NCBI GenBank assembly: GCA_010093515.1
Contig: MU001694.1
Coordinates: 378,964-442,963, forward strand
DNA: 64,000 nt
From: Lineolata rhizophorae
Lineage: Eukaryota > Ascomycota > Dothideomycetes > Lineolatales > Lineolataceae
Reading direction: 5' to 3'
In this document: piece by piece, positions 46,607-58,423 of the stretch
Numbering within the stretch: position 1 is the first letter of the stretch
How the letters are laid out: each line of letters opens with the position of its first letter
Translations under genes and position numbers: made by a program
Notes under the pieces: model-generated
Database searches by the model: none
What the model was told of the DNA's origin: nothing
What the model saw: the letters and a program-made list of their open reading frames with translations, nothing else

Positions 46607-46738
46607 TGTTAGGACTAGCGTACCCTAGCCTGTAGCTAACCAACTTGGCCAAAAGACTGGCACAGTATCGCACTTCAGTGCGATGCTGCCGGCTAGGAAC
46701 TATATATATGCTAACAACTATCCTCTCCCTTACAGGGA
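46607..46738 (+). repeat. left arm of the perfect inverted repeat
   Basis: 132 bp, identical to the reverse complement of 46877-47008. It contains a small internal palindrome ATCGCACTTCAGTGCGAT and a TATATATAT stretch. Confidence 0.95.
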
Positions 46739-46876
46739 GCTTGTCCTCAAGCTCTAGCACTTAGGCTTAGAATCACTTAGGCCTTGAAAGTAGGTATCTG
46801 GGTGCAAGGCACCTCTACCCCTAGGCGCGCATGCCCCTAGTAAGCACCTAGGCGCGCAAGTCCCTAGTTTACCGTT

Positions 46877-47008
46877 TCCCTGTAAGGGAGAGGATAGTTG
46901 TTAGCATATATATAGTTCCTAGCCGGCAGCATCGCACTGAAGTGCGATACTGTGCCAGTCTTTTGGCCAAGTTGGTTAGCTACAGGCTAGGGTACGCTAG
47001 TCCTAACA
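46877..47008 (-). repeat. right arm of the perfect inverted repeat
   Basis: 132 bp, the exact reverse complement of 46607-46738; no mismatch was found on base-by-base reading. Confidence 0.95.
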
Positions 47009-48110
47009 TGGAAGCCCAAGTCCCTCTAAGGTGTCGGTATATGTGGAGTGATGATGACTGATCGTACAATCCGGGCGAGGATTCTTGACAGCGCTATCTT
47101 GCTTCGTTTGAGGTGGAACAATAGGTCGCTGGGAGGCAAACTGCGATGTTGAGGCAGAGGGCAAAGACTGGGCTGGCTGTTGGCGTTTGCTAGGCCGGTT
47201 GTCAGTGCTGTTCCTAGTTTGACCTAGGGCTTGTGGATCCCAGACATCTTCTTCCAGCGTGTCCGGTTTGAGACTTGGATTCCAGTCTGTGAAAAGGTTA
47301 GTGCTGTACACTCTGCAAATCATACCCAGACACCATACCGGCTTTTCGGGGACAGTTGAACTTCTCCGCTGGGAACATCTTGCAGAACGCATCGTAGAGG
47401 GTCTCGAGAAAATCATCTTCTCTATTTCCTCCACAGGTCTTATTGCTCAAAACCTTGGTTGTCTCTTGTGCAATGCTAGAGATTTCGTGCCTCCTCTCCT
47501 GGGCTATTTCGCGTTCGAAGATGACTTCTAAGAGGCCTTTGATGTCGGTGGGCAGATACCCATGTTGAATGTACATCCCAAAGCGCGCCAGAACTTCGTA
47601 GCGATAAAACTTGAGCGAACCTGTGGACTTCTGCGAGTATGTCGATGCTGCGTCATCCAAGTCTGAAAGGCTGGTTTGTCGCGATGGAGCCCTCTTGCGC
47701 AACCGACCTGTAGATGTACCAGCAGGCTCCATGTCTTCAGAGACTTCCAAGTAGTCTTACAGCTTCTCCAGGTTCTGGACAGAAAGCGGCGGCCTAACAG
47801 AGGGGTTGCTTCGCTTGTTGGGAGGCTCGTCCTTAGCGATGCGTCGTCTTTTGGGTGACTGGCGTATCTCAGTCTGGGCAACACCGGCCGGCTCTTGAGA
47901 GACCGTGGCCGGCGCTGAAAATGATGACACTCCTGTTTGTAAACGTTTTTGCGGTTGCTCCCCGTGGTGGACGAATTTTCGCTTGCGGGATCTGGTTTGT
48001 GGACGGCAGTCCGACTCTTGAGGCGGATGAGCAGGCTTCTGAGAGGCTTGGGCTATCGGGGAATTGGTAGATGGTGTAGGAGCAGAGCGTGCTTGTCGTA
48101 ATCAAAGGTG

Positions 48111-48990
48111 TTTTGAGGTCGTGGGCTCTTTGTTCTTTTTGACGCCGTTGAATCAACCTTTCAGCTGTTAGAGTGGGCAGCTAGGGAATGACAAGGGAAA
48201 GCAACCTCTGATGCGGTCTGAGGAAGTTACAGACTTGCTTCTGGTCGGCATATCGGGTGGAAAAAGGAGAGACAGACGACGAAATAGTTGGAGTTATATT
48301 AGCACCCATGTTGAGGTTGGAGATGCAAGTCCGCTTCACGTTGTCCGGCCCGTCGCCCGTTCACATTGGCTGTCAGCGCGTCACCTTTTCCAACGCCCCG
48401 TCGCATTTGGTGCTGTTTCAATACAAGCCGCTCTCGTCGCCTTTGATTGGCTTTAGCAGCGGGAAATTGTCTGTCTGGCGAAGATCTATGGCGAAGATCT
48501 AGCGGTGTTGGTGGATCGTGAGTTCGGGAGAATCAATGAAAAGGAGATGCAGTCATTCGAAGCCCGCAGCAAGCGTGCGAAATGAAGCAGCGGAAGGGTC
48601 AGATTATGTGATGGTGATCCGAATCGGTCTATACTTAGTGAGAAGTATCGTGCACGCTATGAAGGGATCCCAAGAGAGGATGGGCTTTCTGGTACCAGCG
48701 ATCGCTAGCAAGGTTTGATTTAAATATTTGCCATGCCCATCAGAACATTCCTAATGGAAATTGTCGAAAGGAAAAGGAAATTGCAGCATTTTCCTGTTCT
48801 ATATGTGCTAAAAATAATTCATAGCACTTTTGCCTTCCCTTTGAAAAATATACAAATACAACCAATGTCATACCGAAAGAGCCTAGCAGATACAGCCCCT
48901 CTACACGAACCCATTTCCCAACCCGATCAGAAATGAAAATCTCCTTTGACCATTCTAGGAGAACACCTACGAATTCTCGAGCAACCGGTT
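48111..48990. other. intergenic, no supported gene
   Basis: About 0.9 kb between the nuclease-like relic and the 3' end of the OST48 gene; the stretch 48711-48860 is AT-rich. Short overlapping frames only. Confidence 0.5.
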
Positions 48991-50652
48991 CTACTTCGTC
49001 TTCTTCCCCTCTTTCGTCTCCGCCGGCTTACTGTATAACCATAGCGCGACAAAGCCCACCCACCCGGCGACTGTGACCCAAATGCCTCCGATCCAGACCC
49101 AGGCGCCGCTGATGGCGAAGCTGCGCGGCCACTCGTCGTGTGCGAAGTGGCGCACAGTGACCTGGCGCTTCTCGTCGACGTTTGTGAGGAAAGGCCGCTT
49201 GTAGTTGACGCGGAAGTTGAAAATGCCGTGTTGGTCTGGCAAGGTGAAGGAGGTAGTGAAGAGGGTGCTGTTTGGCGTGGTGCTCGCGGGGACTAGGTCG
49301 AGCCGGTGGAAAGGCGAGAGCATGGAGAACTCGAGTTGAAGTCTATCGTTGCCGGGAGGGTAGAAAGGCTTCCAGTGCGTGCGGGAATACTCGGAAAGCT
49401 CGATAGCGTAGGTCTGAATGATGAAAGATGTATTAGCAACCTCGTCTAGATAAGAAAACGAAGAGAAAAGTGCGCAAGCAGCAACGTACCACGTCGTTCT
49501 TGATGCGATAAATCTTCGGATTCACGTCTTCTCCGCCCACGGGAACAACCCCAGTCTCCGACACATTGCCCACGTCCGCCTTCTCCCCTTCGTTCAACCA
49601 GTGCGCTAGCCTCCCCACCTTCAGCACACCCACCTCTTTAAACACCCACTCGCTCACCTTCCTCGCAAACACCCTATTCGCCACCGGCGTCTTCTTCCCC
49701 CAGGGCACCTGCACTTCCGCGCCATCCTTGGTCCACTGATCCGCCAGCATTTCCGCGCTCCCCAGTACCACGAGCCGCGCAGAGTTGCGCGCCTGAAACG
49801 CGCTCGCCAGCGCCAACTGCCTCCCCGTCGCGAACGGCTCCTCCACTCCCGCGGCATCCGCCTCGTCCGCGGGATTGTACGCGTACGCCATGCGGGGCGC
49901 AAGCAACACGGGCGCGATCAGCGGCGAGGTCGCGCCCAATGTGTGCCCGACGGCGCGCGGCACCGCTACCGTGCTGTCGGGCCCTAGGTCAAAGAAGTGC
50001 GCGACGTCGCCGGCGGCAGGACGCAGTGGGGCAGGGCCCGGCACCACGAGTGTGTCGTGCGTTGAGGGCGAGGATAGGACGTCATGGGAGAAGTGGTCGA
50101 CGACGAGGGAGGAACGGTCGGGCGGGAGGTGCAGGTCGAGCTCGAGGAGGAGGGCGGCGATGGCTGACGGGGTTGACACGGGCGTTGCGGACGTGGAGGG
50201 CGGTGAGCCGGACAGCGTGAGCAGGATGTTGCCGTCGGCTGAGAGGAAGTCGAGGAGGTTGTGGGCGGTCAGGGCGGGGCCGAGGCCTTTGGACTTGGGC
50301 GGTAGGATGAGGAGGTGATCGGTGGTGCGGACGCCATGCTGGAAGAGGGAGAGGTCGGTAGACTTTGGGGACTTGAAAGTCAGGTCGTAGCCGCGGGCTG
50401 GTGAGTGTGATGGTCAGCGCATAGCTTCAAGCATGTGTGGAATGGATTTTTATTTGTTTCTTTTCGTGTTCGGTGTATAACGCTCCTTCCGAGACTTGCG
50501 CAGAACTTACCCTCTAAATCGGCCCAGAAATTTGAGTACTTATCCCGCTCCGATTCCTCCTCGAGCACGACGAGCAGCCGATTCCCTACGGCGCTCAGGG
50601 CGCTGACGGCGCTCGCGAGGGCGAGCACGGCCAGCGAGAACAGCCAGCGCAT
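48991..50652 (-). CDS. WBP1: oligosaccharyltransferase 48-kDa subunit (WBP1/OST48)
   Basis: Exons 50652-50511, 50397-49490 and 49413-48991 give 490 residues. A signal peptide (MRWLFSLAVLALASAVSA) is followed by NRLLVVLEEESERDKYSNFWADLEARGYDLTFKSPKS, the opening of OST48 proteins. DHLLILPPKSKGLGPALTAHNLLDFLSADGNILLTLSG, the internal RLVVLGSAEMLADQW and VFKEVGVLKV, and NDVTYAIELSEY match the family. Near the C-terminus a membrane helix (WVWIGGIWVTVAGWVGFVALWLY) is followed by a short cytosolic tail ending KKTK, a dilysine ER-retrieval signal. The protein is part of the complex that transfers the glycan to Asn in the ER lumen. The first intron has a perfect GTAAGT donor. It faces NUO9.5 across a 520-bp divergent promoter region. 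Confidence 0.95.
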
Positions 50653-51172
50653 GGCGGCGAAAGGGCTGGGCGACTTAACTGGGCCGCTCAATTGCCAGTA
50701 CAAGGAAATTGAAAGAGCTGCGGGGAAAGTAGGCGAAGAAAGGGCTGGCGCGCCGATGTCGCCAGCTGGCTGTTTGTTGGGGACGGACGGCGGAGCTACG
50801 CCTGAGCTCGATCCCTCCTCGCCCGTGCAGCAGCCGAATTGGCGACGTTGCGGCTTCGGGCTTGCCCTGGCCGCGTGCCAAGACCAGGGCGCTAATTGCC
50901 GGATGATGGTTGTTCCGCGTCGTGCGAGACAACCTCACTTGATCGGGACAGCGCGCCATTCCCCCACCTTCTCATCAGCTTCACGACTCCAATTAGGTGC
51001 CGTGCCCTGCCAATCGACCTCCGCACGCTTTCGTCGAGGTACGCTGCAGCTCGCGGAGCTGTCCGTCACGCTCGTCCTTCCTCCCGCGCGGCAGACCTGC
51101 CCCCTCGTGCTGCATCATACCGGACTCCTCCGTCTCAACTACTACAATCCTCCCGGCCGAACGTCCACGACG
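50653..51172. promoter_or_regulatory. shared intergenic region of the OST48/NUO9.5 divergent pair
   Basis: 520 bp between the two start codons. The long plus-strand frame through it (from 50435) overlaps the OST48 first exon and is only an extension of the NUO9.5 frame. No individual site is assigned. Confidence 0.5.
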
Positions 51173-51477
51173 ATGAACCGCCCGCCGTTCTGGACACAGC
51201 CGATTCGGTTCTTTCGCTACACAGCGCACGAACGGCCTGCGCTCTTTTGGTCCATCTTGGTTGGCTGCGTGGGCCCCGTCATGATCGTCACCGTGCCGCC
51301 GCTGCGGCATCGCTTCGGCGACCCGACTCCGGAGCGTATCCCATTGACGTATCCCAGTATGTCTGCCCGGCTAATTACTCCATCATTTGTGTTTAGCCTT
51401 GTGGAGTGCTGATGGCGATTGTTGCAACAGTTCCTAAGGGACCGAGGAAGATACCGGAGGGATTTGACGATGAGTAG
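51173..51477 (+). CDS. nuo9.5: NADH:ubiquinone oxidoreductase 9.5-kDa subunit
   Basis: Exons 51173-51356 and 51431-51477 give 76 residues, the usual length of this accessory subunit of fungal complex I. FWTQPIRFFRYTAHERPALFWS, the single membrane helix around ILVGCVGPVMIVTVP, and the C-terminal TYPIPKGPRKIPEGFDDE (spanning the intron) match the family described from Neurospora. The protein sits in the mitochondrial inner membrane arm of complex I. The start is chosen by this homology; the frame is open much further upstream but that part is not conserved. The GTATGT donor and CAACAG acceptor are normal. Confidence 0.92.
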
Positions 51478-51499
51478 GAGGGCTGGATAATATGAATTC

Positions 51500-54121
51500 G
51501 ATGGATGCCGTGGACTCTGTGCTAGGAGGCGAACCTGCTAGGGTAGGAGGACTAAACAATTCGCTTGAGCGGCGAGATTGGTACGACCTCGGCGTCTTCG
51601 AGGTCCTGGGTGCGCTGACTCGTCCGCAATTTTTGCGATTTGGTTTTAGAAGGGGCGATGCTAGTTTGGTTGTGCAAAAATCGGCCGCATTGTAGCGGTA
51701 TGTTCCGCCTATGTAGGTATTTCCATGTACATTGTTCGGACCTGGCCAACTGACGAAGTTGGGAAATTCTATCTATCTTCTGCTAAAACTGGAGCCGGTT
51801 GCTGTGATGTCCTACGGGCAGCCTTGAATTTTACCTTTGACCCCAATGCGATTCCAGAATACGGTATTTGTTTGAACCTATTCCTTTCTCGCTGGAAGTT
51901 TGGCCCCAAGTGCGACGCACTGTTTTCTGAGCTTTGGGGAGATGAATCATGCCTAGTGGAATAAAACATGTCTAATCTGCCTTGAGGTGTAAGGTTATGC
52001 AACATTAGCCACAACCTAAAGCGTTGACATTAGCATGTTCACATGGATCAGGGGAATCTTTCCAATAGATATGGGAAAGTATGCCAACCTCGCATTTCCA
52101 TGTGCTGGCCTTTCGTATGGTTTGGTTGGGACTTTTCTTCAGGTCGTGTGGCGGTGCGATAAATGTCTGACATGGCATTGGAGAGTCGGAACACTTCTCA
52201 GAAACGGATTCTAGAAGTTAGATAGCGCTGTGAGACTCTGGGTCTTGTGCGAGGTGCAGTAAGGGGTTTCTCATTGAGCACAATTCCAACCGCTGATCCG
52301 CTGAGCGGAGTCTTGTCGGCTCCAGCTCTGTGGTGGCATTTTGCGTAGCAATTTTGCCGCCTGCATGCCGTAAGAAGTCCGCGTCGTTCTAGGACAACGC
52401 ATGGACATGAGCATTTGCCTCGCCCTCATTGGAAGTTGAGCCTCGGTTCGCCGTTCATTGTTAGCTTAGGCTTTCACGGCTCTCACATCGTTGTACTGCC
52501 ATATTTGTGGGCATTTCTTCCTTTGAGACTGTCGTTCTCCTTCCTTTTAATGTCCCTGTTCCACGTTTCATTCCTGGTAAAAATGCATTCATTTGCGCTC
52601 TAAAGCCGTTTCGGTCGTGGTGTGTTGTTTTCCGTCAATCTCCCCAAGATTCTTTGGAGAGCGAAGACGGCGTAGGTATACCCTGAAGCGATTTTCTGGC
52701 TATATTAGTTCTGCGGCTAACAAGTTCGAGATGTGCCTCCACCAATATACGGTTCTTATTTATAATTACGAAGAAGTCGATCCATACAGCTGCTTGCTAC
52801 AGAATGAAAACGCTCCAAGCAGCACTGATATACCCGCGAACTTCTCAGATGCGGAACGCTACCTACAGCTGGTTTCATACCCTAAAGACTTGAAACCTCG
52901 ACTTTCTGATAGCGCTTGTCAGCTCGTTAGAAGGTCCTAGGCACGGAGCCTACATTCAACATGAGAAAATCATGTTTGGTATGCGGAACTTACTCGGACC
53001 CTATTCAAGATTGCGAGGAATATGCCAATTTACATTTAATTGGCGAGCTCTTGCTGGGCCAACAGCGATCACTCCCGGAGACGTGTCCGTAAAATAAATA
53101 CCAACAACGACGCTTTTGACGTGGCGACAGCAAATATTACATACTTAATACGCCTTTTAACATCTATAATTATCTGGTGCGTTCCTCGCATTTACGGTTT
53201 GACAGCTAGGAGTCATAATTTTCTGCACATCTCTAACATTTGAAGCCCGAATATAAATCAAATGCGGGAACATAGCCACAGGCAGGCAACTAACGTTTTA
53301 CTTCAATACGCGACGCGCCTACATTGTCGAGATACGCAGCACGTTTCACCATGTGAGTCATTCTATATATGTCTAAGCCGCTCAACGAATTCTCTATGCG
53401 ACTAGTAATGTGGAAGATATCTTTAAGGCATCGTAGTAGCTTTTAATGCGTTCAACGAGCAAAACTTTATGCCTTTGAGAAAAAATCACATTCTAGTATC
53501 TCGAGTTTAGGCACCGATTCCCGCTTTAGTACTGATTTGCGATGATACCGTCAGTTTCCGCATGTGAAGATGAAAGACGGTTGTACGCGCCTATCAGTCC
53601 GCCGGTTAGGAGGCAATCACGATCTAGTATCACGCATGCGGAAAGTAAGGGGATAATAACTCTGTTTCATGAGTATCGTATGGACCCTATTATCCTGCCC
53701 TATTCTCTACCATGAGTACCGAAGAACCGACCAAACTTCCAGCCAAAACAAAGCACTGTGTAACCCTATGCTATCCTCTTAGGAAATTTGGCATACCAGT
53801 GTGTCTCCAGGATGGAGAGAGTCTAGTCATGGGTTCAAGAAGAGAAAATGAATAGGATACCGCTCTGTCCAGCCTTCAAACCCTAGAGCCTTTTTTTGCA
53901 GGCTGACTATGCTCTGCCGACCGTGCTGACAAAACATCGACAAACCTCTACAGTCCGTGTGGAAGAAGGAAACCTGTTTGAGGCTCCAACAAAAAGCTGG
54001 GCCGTCAACCGCCAGACCATGATCGCTCAGCTCGGCATCTACCTAGGCAACTCATCCAATAGACGCAGACGCCTTGGAGCAAGCGAGAAGTCGTGGGCGG
54101 GAAATTTACTCCTTGTCGAAG
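51500..54121. other. low-coding, partly AT-rich stretch
   Basis: About 2.6 kb without a supported gene. Frames at 51725-51964 and 52593-52940 have protein-like composition but no recognisable domain. From 53030 to 53500 the sequence becomes AT-rich. It could hold old repeat-induced mutation of lost repeats, which I cannot demonstrate. Confidence 0.45.
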
Positions 54122-55703
54122 TCAGTCTCCGCCGACAGAGAGCATGTCCTCATCCATGTCCATGGCGTCCTCGTTATCATCCTTTGCAGACGAGAGGTCC
54201 TCATCATCTCCAAGTTCCGAGTCGTAATTGGGAATGCGCTGCTTGGCCGGAAGCACCTCGGCGAGATTGTAGTAGTCCTCATCGTCGTCACCACTAGAGT
54301 CCGAGGAGTCCTTGTCGGCAATAGCAGCAGCGATGCTAGCCTGATTGGCCAACGCCTCGGCGCGAAGCCAAGGAATAGCCGAGTTGGGGACCTTGATGTT
54401 GGTGAGGTAGTGGATCTGGAACTTGGAGGTGTCGAGCTGGGAACGGCTGCGAAGCTTGGCGCGCATGGCGGGCTTCCAAATCTCCTTGATGTGCTCGAGA
54501 ATGATGCGGATACGCTTGATGCCCTTGGGCGAGAACGGGAAGCGCTTGTGGAATTCGGCCATCTCCGTGTCGCCGAGGTACTCACCGGTCATGAGCGCAT
54601 TGTAGGTGGAGAAGCCGCCGTCGACGGCGCACCAGGTCATGCCGCTAGCGACACGCTTGGCAGCCCACTCGGTCCAGGCACGCTGGGCGATCCAGGTCAA
54701 GATGTCGTTCGCATAGGAGGTGCGCATGTACTTTCTCTTGCCACCCTTGGGCTCGCGGGTGAGGGGATCGATGATCCAGCCCACCATGGCAGTGTCAAAG
54801 GCACGCTTGGCCTCCTCGTCGGCCTTGAGGCGCTCCTTGATCAACTGCAGGATATCAGGGGAAATACACGCCTTGAGAGACGAATCAAGTCCGTTCCACT
54901 GGCCGACCGTGTGGATAAAGGCCTCCTTGTACAGCAACTCGGAGCGGAGGCGAATCGCAAGGTTGATCCACTCGCAAGGAGCCGAGGCAATGGCACGGAG
55001 AGCAGTCTGGCCGAGACCTAGAAGCCAAACGTTCACGCTAGTTGAAATGGTCTGACTGGTGCCGAGATAGTCAGACACATCGAGGACGCCGAAGGCCCAC
55101 TCGAGAAGGCCGCCGAGGTTGCTAGGCTGCCCGTCAAGGTTGCGATGGTACAAAGCGCCGATGACGGACTTCCAAATCTGAAGATGCATCGGGGCCGGCA
55201 TATTGTTTTCGTACATGACTTTTTCCTGCTGGTCCTTGTTCTCCGTGGTAGCCGGGCCGACAGATGGCATATGGCTCTGGCTATCCTTCAACTGCGAAAC
55301 CCAGGTAAGTACTTTGAATTTCTCAGGAGCCCGGCAGCAAATCTTAGACTGAGGATGGTCGAAAACTCACGATGATCTCAAGCTCTCCAGGAAGGTCCTC
55401 CTTAGTGTCGCACTTCAACTCGAACCGCCACTTGATTGGGACGCCACGGGAAGGCGTGCACTGATTCTCGCTCACAAGCTCGCGCTGGAAGAACGGGCAA
55501 GTGTTCTTGAGGACATGGCTATGGAGCTGGAGCATGAATCCGGAGCGTCCAGCAAGGCGAACGCTCACGTCACCATCCGAGTACATCAAGAACTCGTCCT
55601 TCTTTTTGACCACCGAATAATCGGTGTCACGGCGCGCCTTCTTCTTGGGCATCGAAGAATCGGCGTCACGACGTGCTTTCGACTTCTTGCTATCGCCAGC
55701 CAT
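54122..55703 (-). CDS. BTB/POZ-like domain protein with acidic tail, function unknown
   Basis: Exons 55703-55371 and 55291-54122, with a 79-nt phase-0 intron, give 500 residues. The basic N-terminus repeats a KKKARRDTDYS-like unit twice. A BTB-like block follows, SDGDVSVRLAGRSGFMLQLHSHVLKNTCPFFQREL, as in fungal BTB proteins of unknown role. The remainder is helical: LHLQIWKSVIGALYHR-like text (MHLQIWKSVIGALYHR), LAIRLRSELLYKEAF, TEWAAKRVASGMTWC, YLTNIKVPNSAIPWLRAEAL. The last 70 residues are rich in Asp/Glu/Ser (DSSDSSGDDDEDYY). BTB domains usually mediate dimerisation or Cullin3 binding; nothing more can be said about its target. It has no close neighbour within about 2.5 kb on either side, so context gives no help. 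Confidence 0.8.
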
Positions 55704-55709
55704 GGCTAT

Positions 55710-58423
55710 GTTTTGGAGAAATTAAAGGAAGGTGATGACCACACGAAAGCTTGGAGGTGAAGGTCAGAAAATGAGTGACGATTCGGAAGAGTTGTCTGCT
55801 CAAGTGCTATAATTTGTTAGTGAACTGCTCTAATTTGATGGGTTAAGTATCCCCTGAAATAGATTTCGAAGTGCAAGACCCGGATATGAAATATACAGCA
55901 AATTACAAGGTATGTTAAGCATTAGATGTTGGAAAGAAGTAAAAAAATGGTAATAAAGCAATAGGAAACACTTAAAACGCCAAATGGTTGCGGACAAAAG
56001 CGAACAACATTGTACGAACACGATCCACTCAAGGGAAGATTGGGATCTGGAGCTATGGTACGGTCTGAAATGGCCGCCGACTTTACCCGACGACGATATC
56101 GTCTCACACAAACGACCTCTCATCAGAAGGACAAAGGCATACGTTTTATAGCATTCTGCTCACGAGAAGATGTACGAGTTATATCAACGGGGCGACAGCA
56201 GCTTGGATGGATACTCAATGTGGCGGTAACAAGTCTTGGTCCAGATCTGCAACGATTACAAGATGATGCGATGATGTGCGGAAATGCTACATGAGGAAGC
56301 AGAGCAGGGCGGATGTGGGTTTTGTGCCAAGCAAAAGCTGATGCGTCATCAGCCCGACGCGTCGAATTCGAGACATACATCAACATGCGCATGCAGGTAA
56401 AGCCCAGTTGATGTGTGGCAGATGATACAAAAAGGAACTGATGTGCTGACAAAAATGGGCAGGGCAAAAGGCAGACAGCAACGTACCTTGGTGCCACTTG
56501 ATGATGTGGTGTGGTGTGGTGAGGAAGAGAAAAAGAGTTCAGGAGTTTGCGAGGGGCGTAGCTTTTTGTTGCCCTGCCGGCTTGTGTCGGTGCGCAGGCG
56601 CAAGCGATCACTTCACCGAATTCATGGAACAACTTCTGCCGGAGCCGCAAGATCTGACAAACGGTCGCAGAAACGATTTTGCGAACCTATGGATTTCTAA
56701 ATGAGCATCGCACACACGTAGCTTTAGCTGCTAGAAATCAACACCAGGGAGCTATCAAACCGCAAGAGCGTCCCGAGGTAAAGGAGTTGCAGTCATATCA
56801 GCAACTTGGGGGTGGTGAGTATTATGTTCACTTCTGGCCCCTGGTAACATTCCGACGCTACACGATGACTTGTCGAACACCGTGAAACTGTTGGAATTCA
56901 GCGGTTGGTTCATTGTCTACGCTCGGCCGTGGCATATGAACTTCGCCCTTGCTATCAATTAGAATCTAGAGACTGTATAAGTTATACTGTGTTATCAATT
57001 TTTGCCAGTTCTTTCGTGAAGGTATGTAGCTCGGCTGGGGATAGATCTCCTGACGCGGCGGCAAGCCACGAGACTCTAGTCCAATCCCCTTTCAACGGTG
57101 ACCTAGCCTGATCAAGTCCATTAAGTCTGCATAGTTCTAGTAGTTGGGGTCTTTACTTCAATTGATGCTCTTCTAACTAGATATGTACTAAAGCTGTTCG
57201 AAGGCGCAGCCTACAAGAAGAGCATCGTCCGCAGTATGACGCAGAACATTTGTATGATTCGAGCCCACATCTACCATGAACTATTATGCGTAAAGAGATT
57301 TCTGAAGCGGACAATAGCGTCTTACTTCCTAGTTGATTCCGTAGTCAGAGATATCGTGCCCACCTGGCACACGACGTTTTCGCTACCACTTCTAAGCCAT
57401 GCACGCACTTCGCCTCATATGTCTCTCAGAATACTCTACCCCGCTTTCCGCAACGAGGGCAACAGCATCTGCGAGTGGCCTCCATTGCAGAGACTTGAGA
57501 TACGCTCCATCCTAATATTGCGGTTTTAACGCTCTCTGCAAATTGTACAGCGAGACGGAACCTCTGTAGAGCCACCGGGCTAAGGAAATATGGAGAATAC
57601 GAAGAACCCAACAAACGGTTCTAAATAGCAGTGTGAGTCTACACGGATTCAAACGCAGACAACGTTTGCTTGCATTTTTGGTCCGTTTCAACATCATCCA
57701 GGCCATCAACTTCATATGCTTACGACTAGTCATTGCAGCGTATACGTAACGGTCCACTCCCCATGGGCGTTTCCCCCGCATTGGCCCCCGATGAAGCCAG
57801 ATATTCACAACGGATCTGTATCAGAGAATTTTTTTTTTTTTTGTGAGGGATGTCAGACAAGCACTAGCTAGGACGGCGCGCAGGCGAAGCACAGGCCAGC
57901 CGACGTTGCGATAACCTTTTGCGAACTCGCCTTAGCCCTGATCTCGGGAGCGCCTTGGACCGGGCCGCTGGGCGCGCCGACTCGAGCACACCTAGTTTCT
58001 TGGCTTTACCCTGCGCCGTGGTACGGCGAATTCCGCCCCGCAGGATCTAGAAACTCGCACCCATGGGAGCTCTGGGCAATCAAGCATTGTCTTGGAAGGC
58101 TTGGGAACTACTATGTACGTCCTGTCCCTGCGTTTGTGGAACCACTCGAACATTTCCGCAACATCCGGCCTCATGAGATTTTCTATGGTGTTTGAATTTG
58201 GTTATTGCCCTAAGTCGCAACTGCGCAATTGATCATGAAATAACGGAATATGCTTTGATATTTTGTTCGGCGCAAAAGATGAACTTCGGCGAAGAGCTGG
58301 TAAGCATTTTATCGCGACAAAATTCGTACGGAGTACATCGCCATTTCGAAGTAACAGTCAAATCCTACACAATTGTTGACCTTCACAAAGCCCCTTAAAA
58401 ATCCCCTCCCAGATCCTAGCGAC
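55710..58423. other. intergenic, no supported gene
   Basis: About 2.7 kb. Frames at 56010-56294, 56123-56650, 57236-57529 and 57512-57808 show no domains. A T run is at 57831-57842. The BTB promoter should lie near the left end and the 3' end of the MFS gene near the right. Confidence 0.5.

Larger units (their letters stand above)
46607..47008. mobile_element. 402-bp fold-back insertion with perfect 132-bp inverted ends
   Basis: The outer arms 46607-46738 and 46877-47008 are exact reverse complements over 132 bp and enclose a 138-bp spacer. The element begins TGTTAG and ends CTAACA and is flanked by direct TTCCA repeats (46602-46606 region complement and 47009-47013), read on the minus strand as a 5-bp target duplication. 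The spacer carries two copies of CTAGGCGCGCA. There is no coding capacity, so it is non-autonomous. A MITE-like DNA element is one reading; TG...CA ends with 5-bp duplication also fit a solo LTR-like relic. Perfect arms suggest a young insertion. Confidence 0.75.
46107..48110 (-). pseudogene. PD-(D/E)XK nuclease-like gene interrupted by a fold-back element
   Basis: The C-terminal half (46107-46606) has IPRAKPDIFLTF and LPIQTLEAKAYSTRK, which give the Asp and ExK residues of a PD-(D/E)XK fold, followed by FEAENQAAVSGACMVNQQ and AFSVCMEGPLIGFWVHYA, typical of a large fungal nuclease-like family often found near HET genes. The upstream half (from 47009) is disordered and basic, then helical (LARFGMYIQHGYLP), with a normal 52-nt intron (47337-47286). 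The two halves are in the same phase once the 5-bp target duplication is counted once. An in-frame TAA near 47760 may be a second lesion or lie in an unrecognised intron. The N-terminus is unclear. The molecular role of this family is unknown. Confidence 0.65.

Noticed and set aside
46607-47008. CRISPR-like or tandem repeat reading of the duplicated 132-bp sequence
   Set aside because: The two copies are inverted, not direct, and there are only two; the organism is a eukaryote.
50435-51172. Long N-terminal extension of NUO9.5
   Set aside because: The open frame upstream of 51173 overlaps OST48 exon 1 on the other strand and is not like the family, which is about 76-78 residues.
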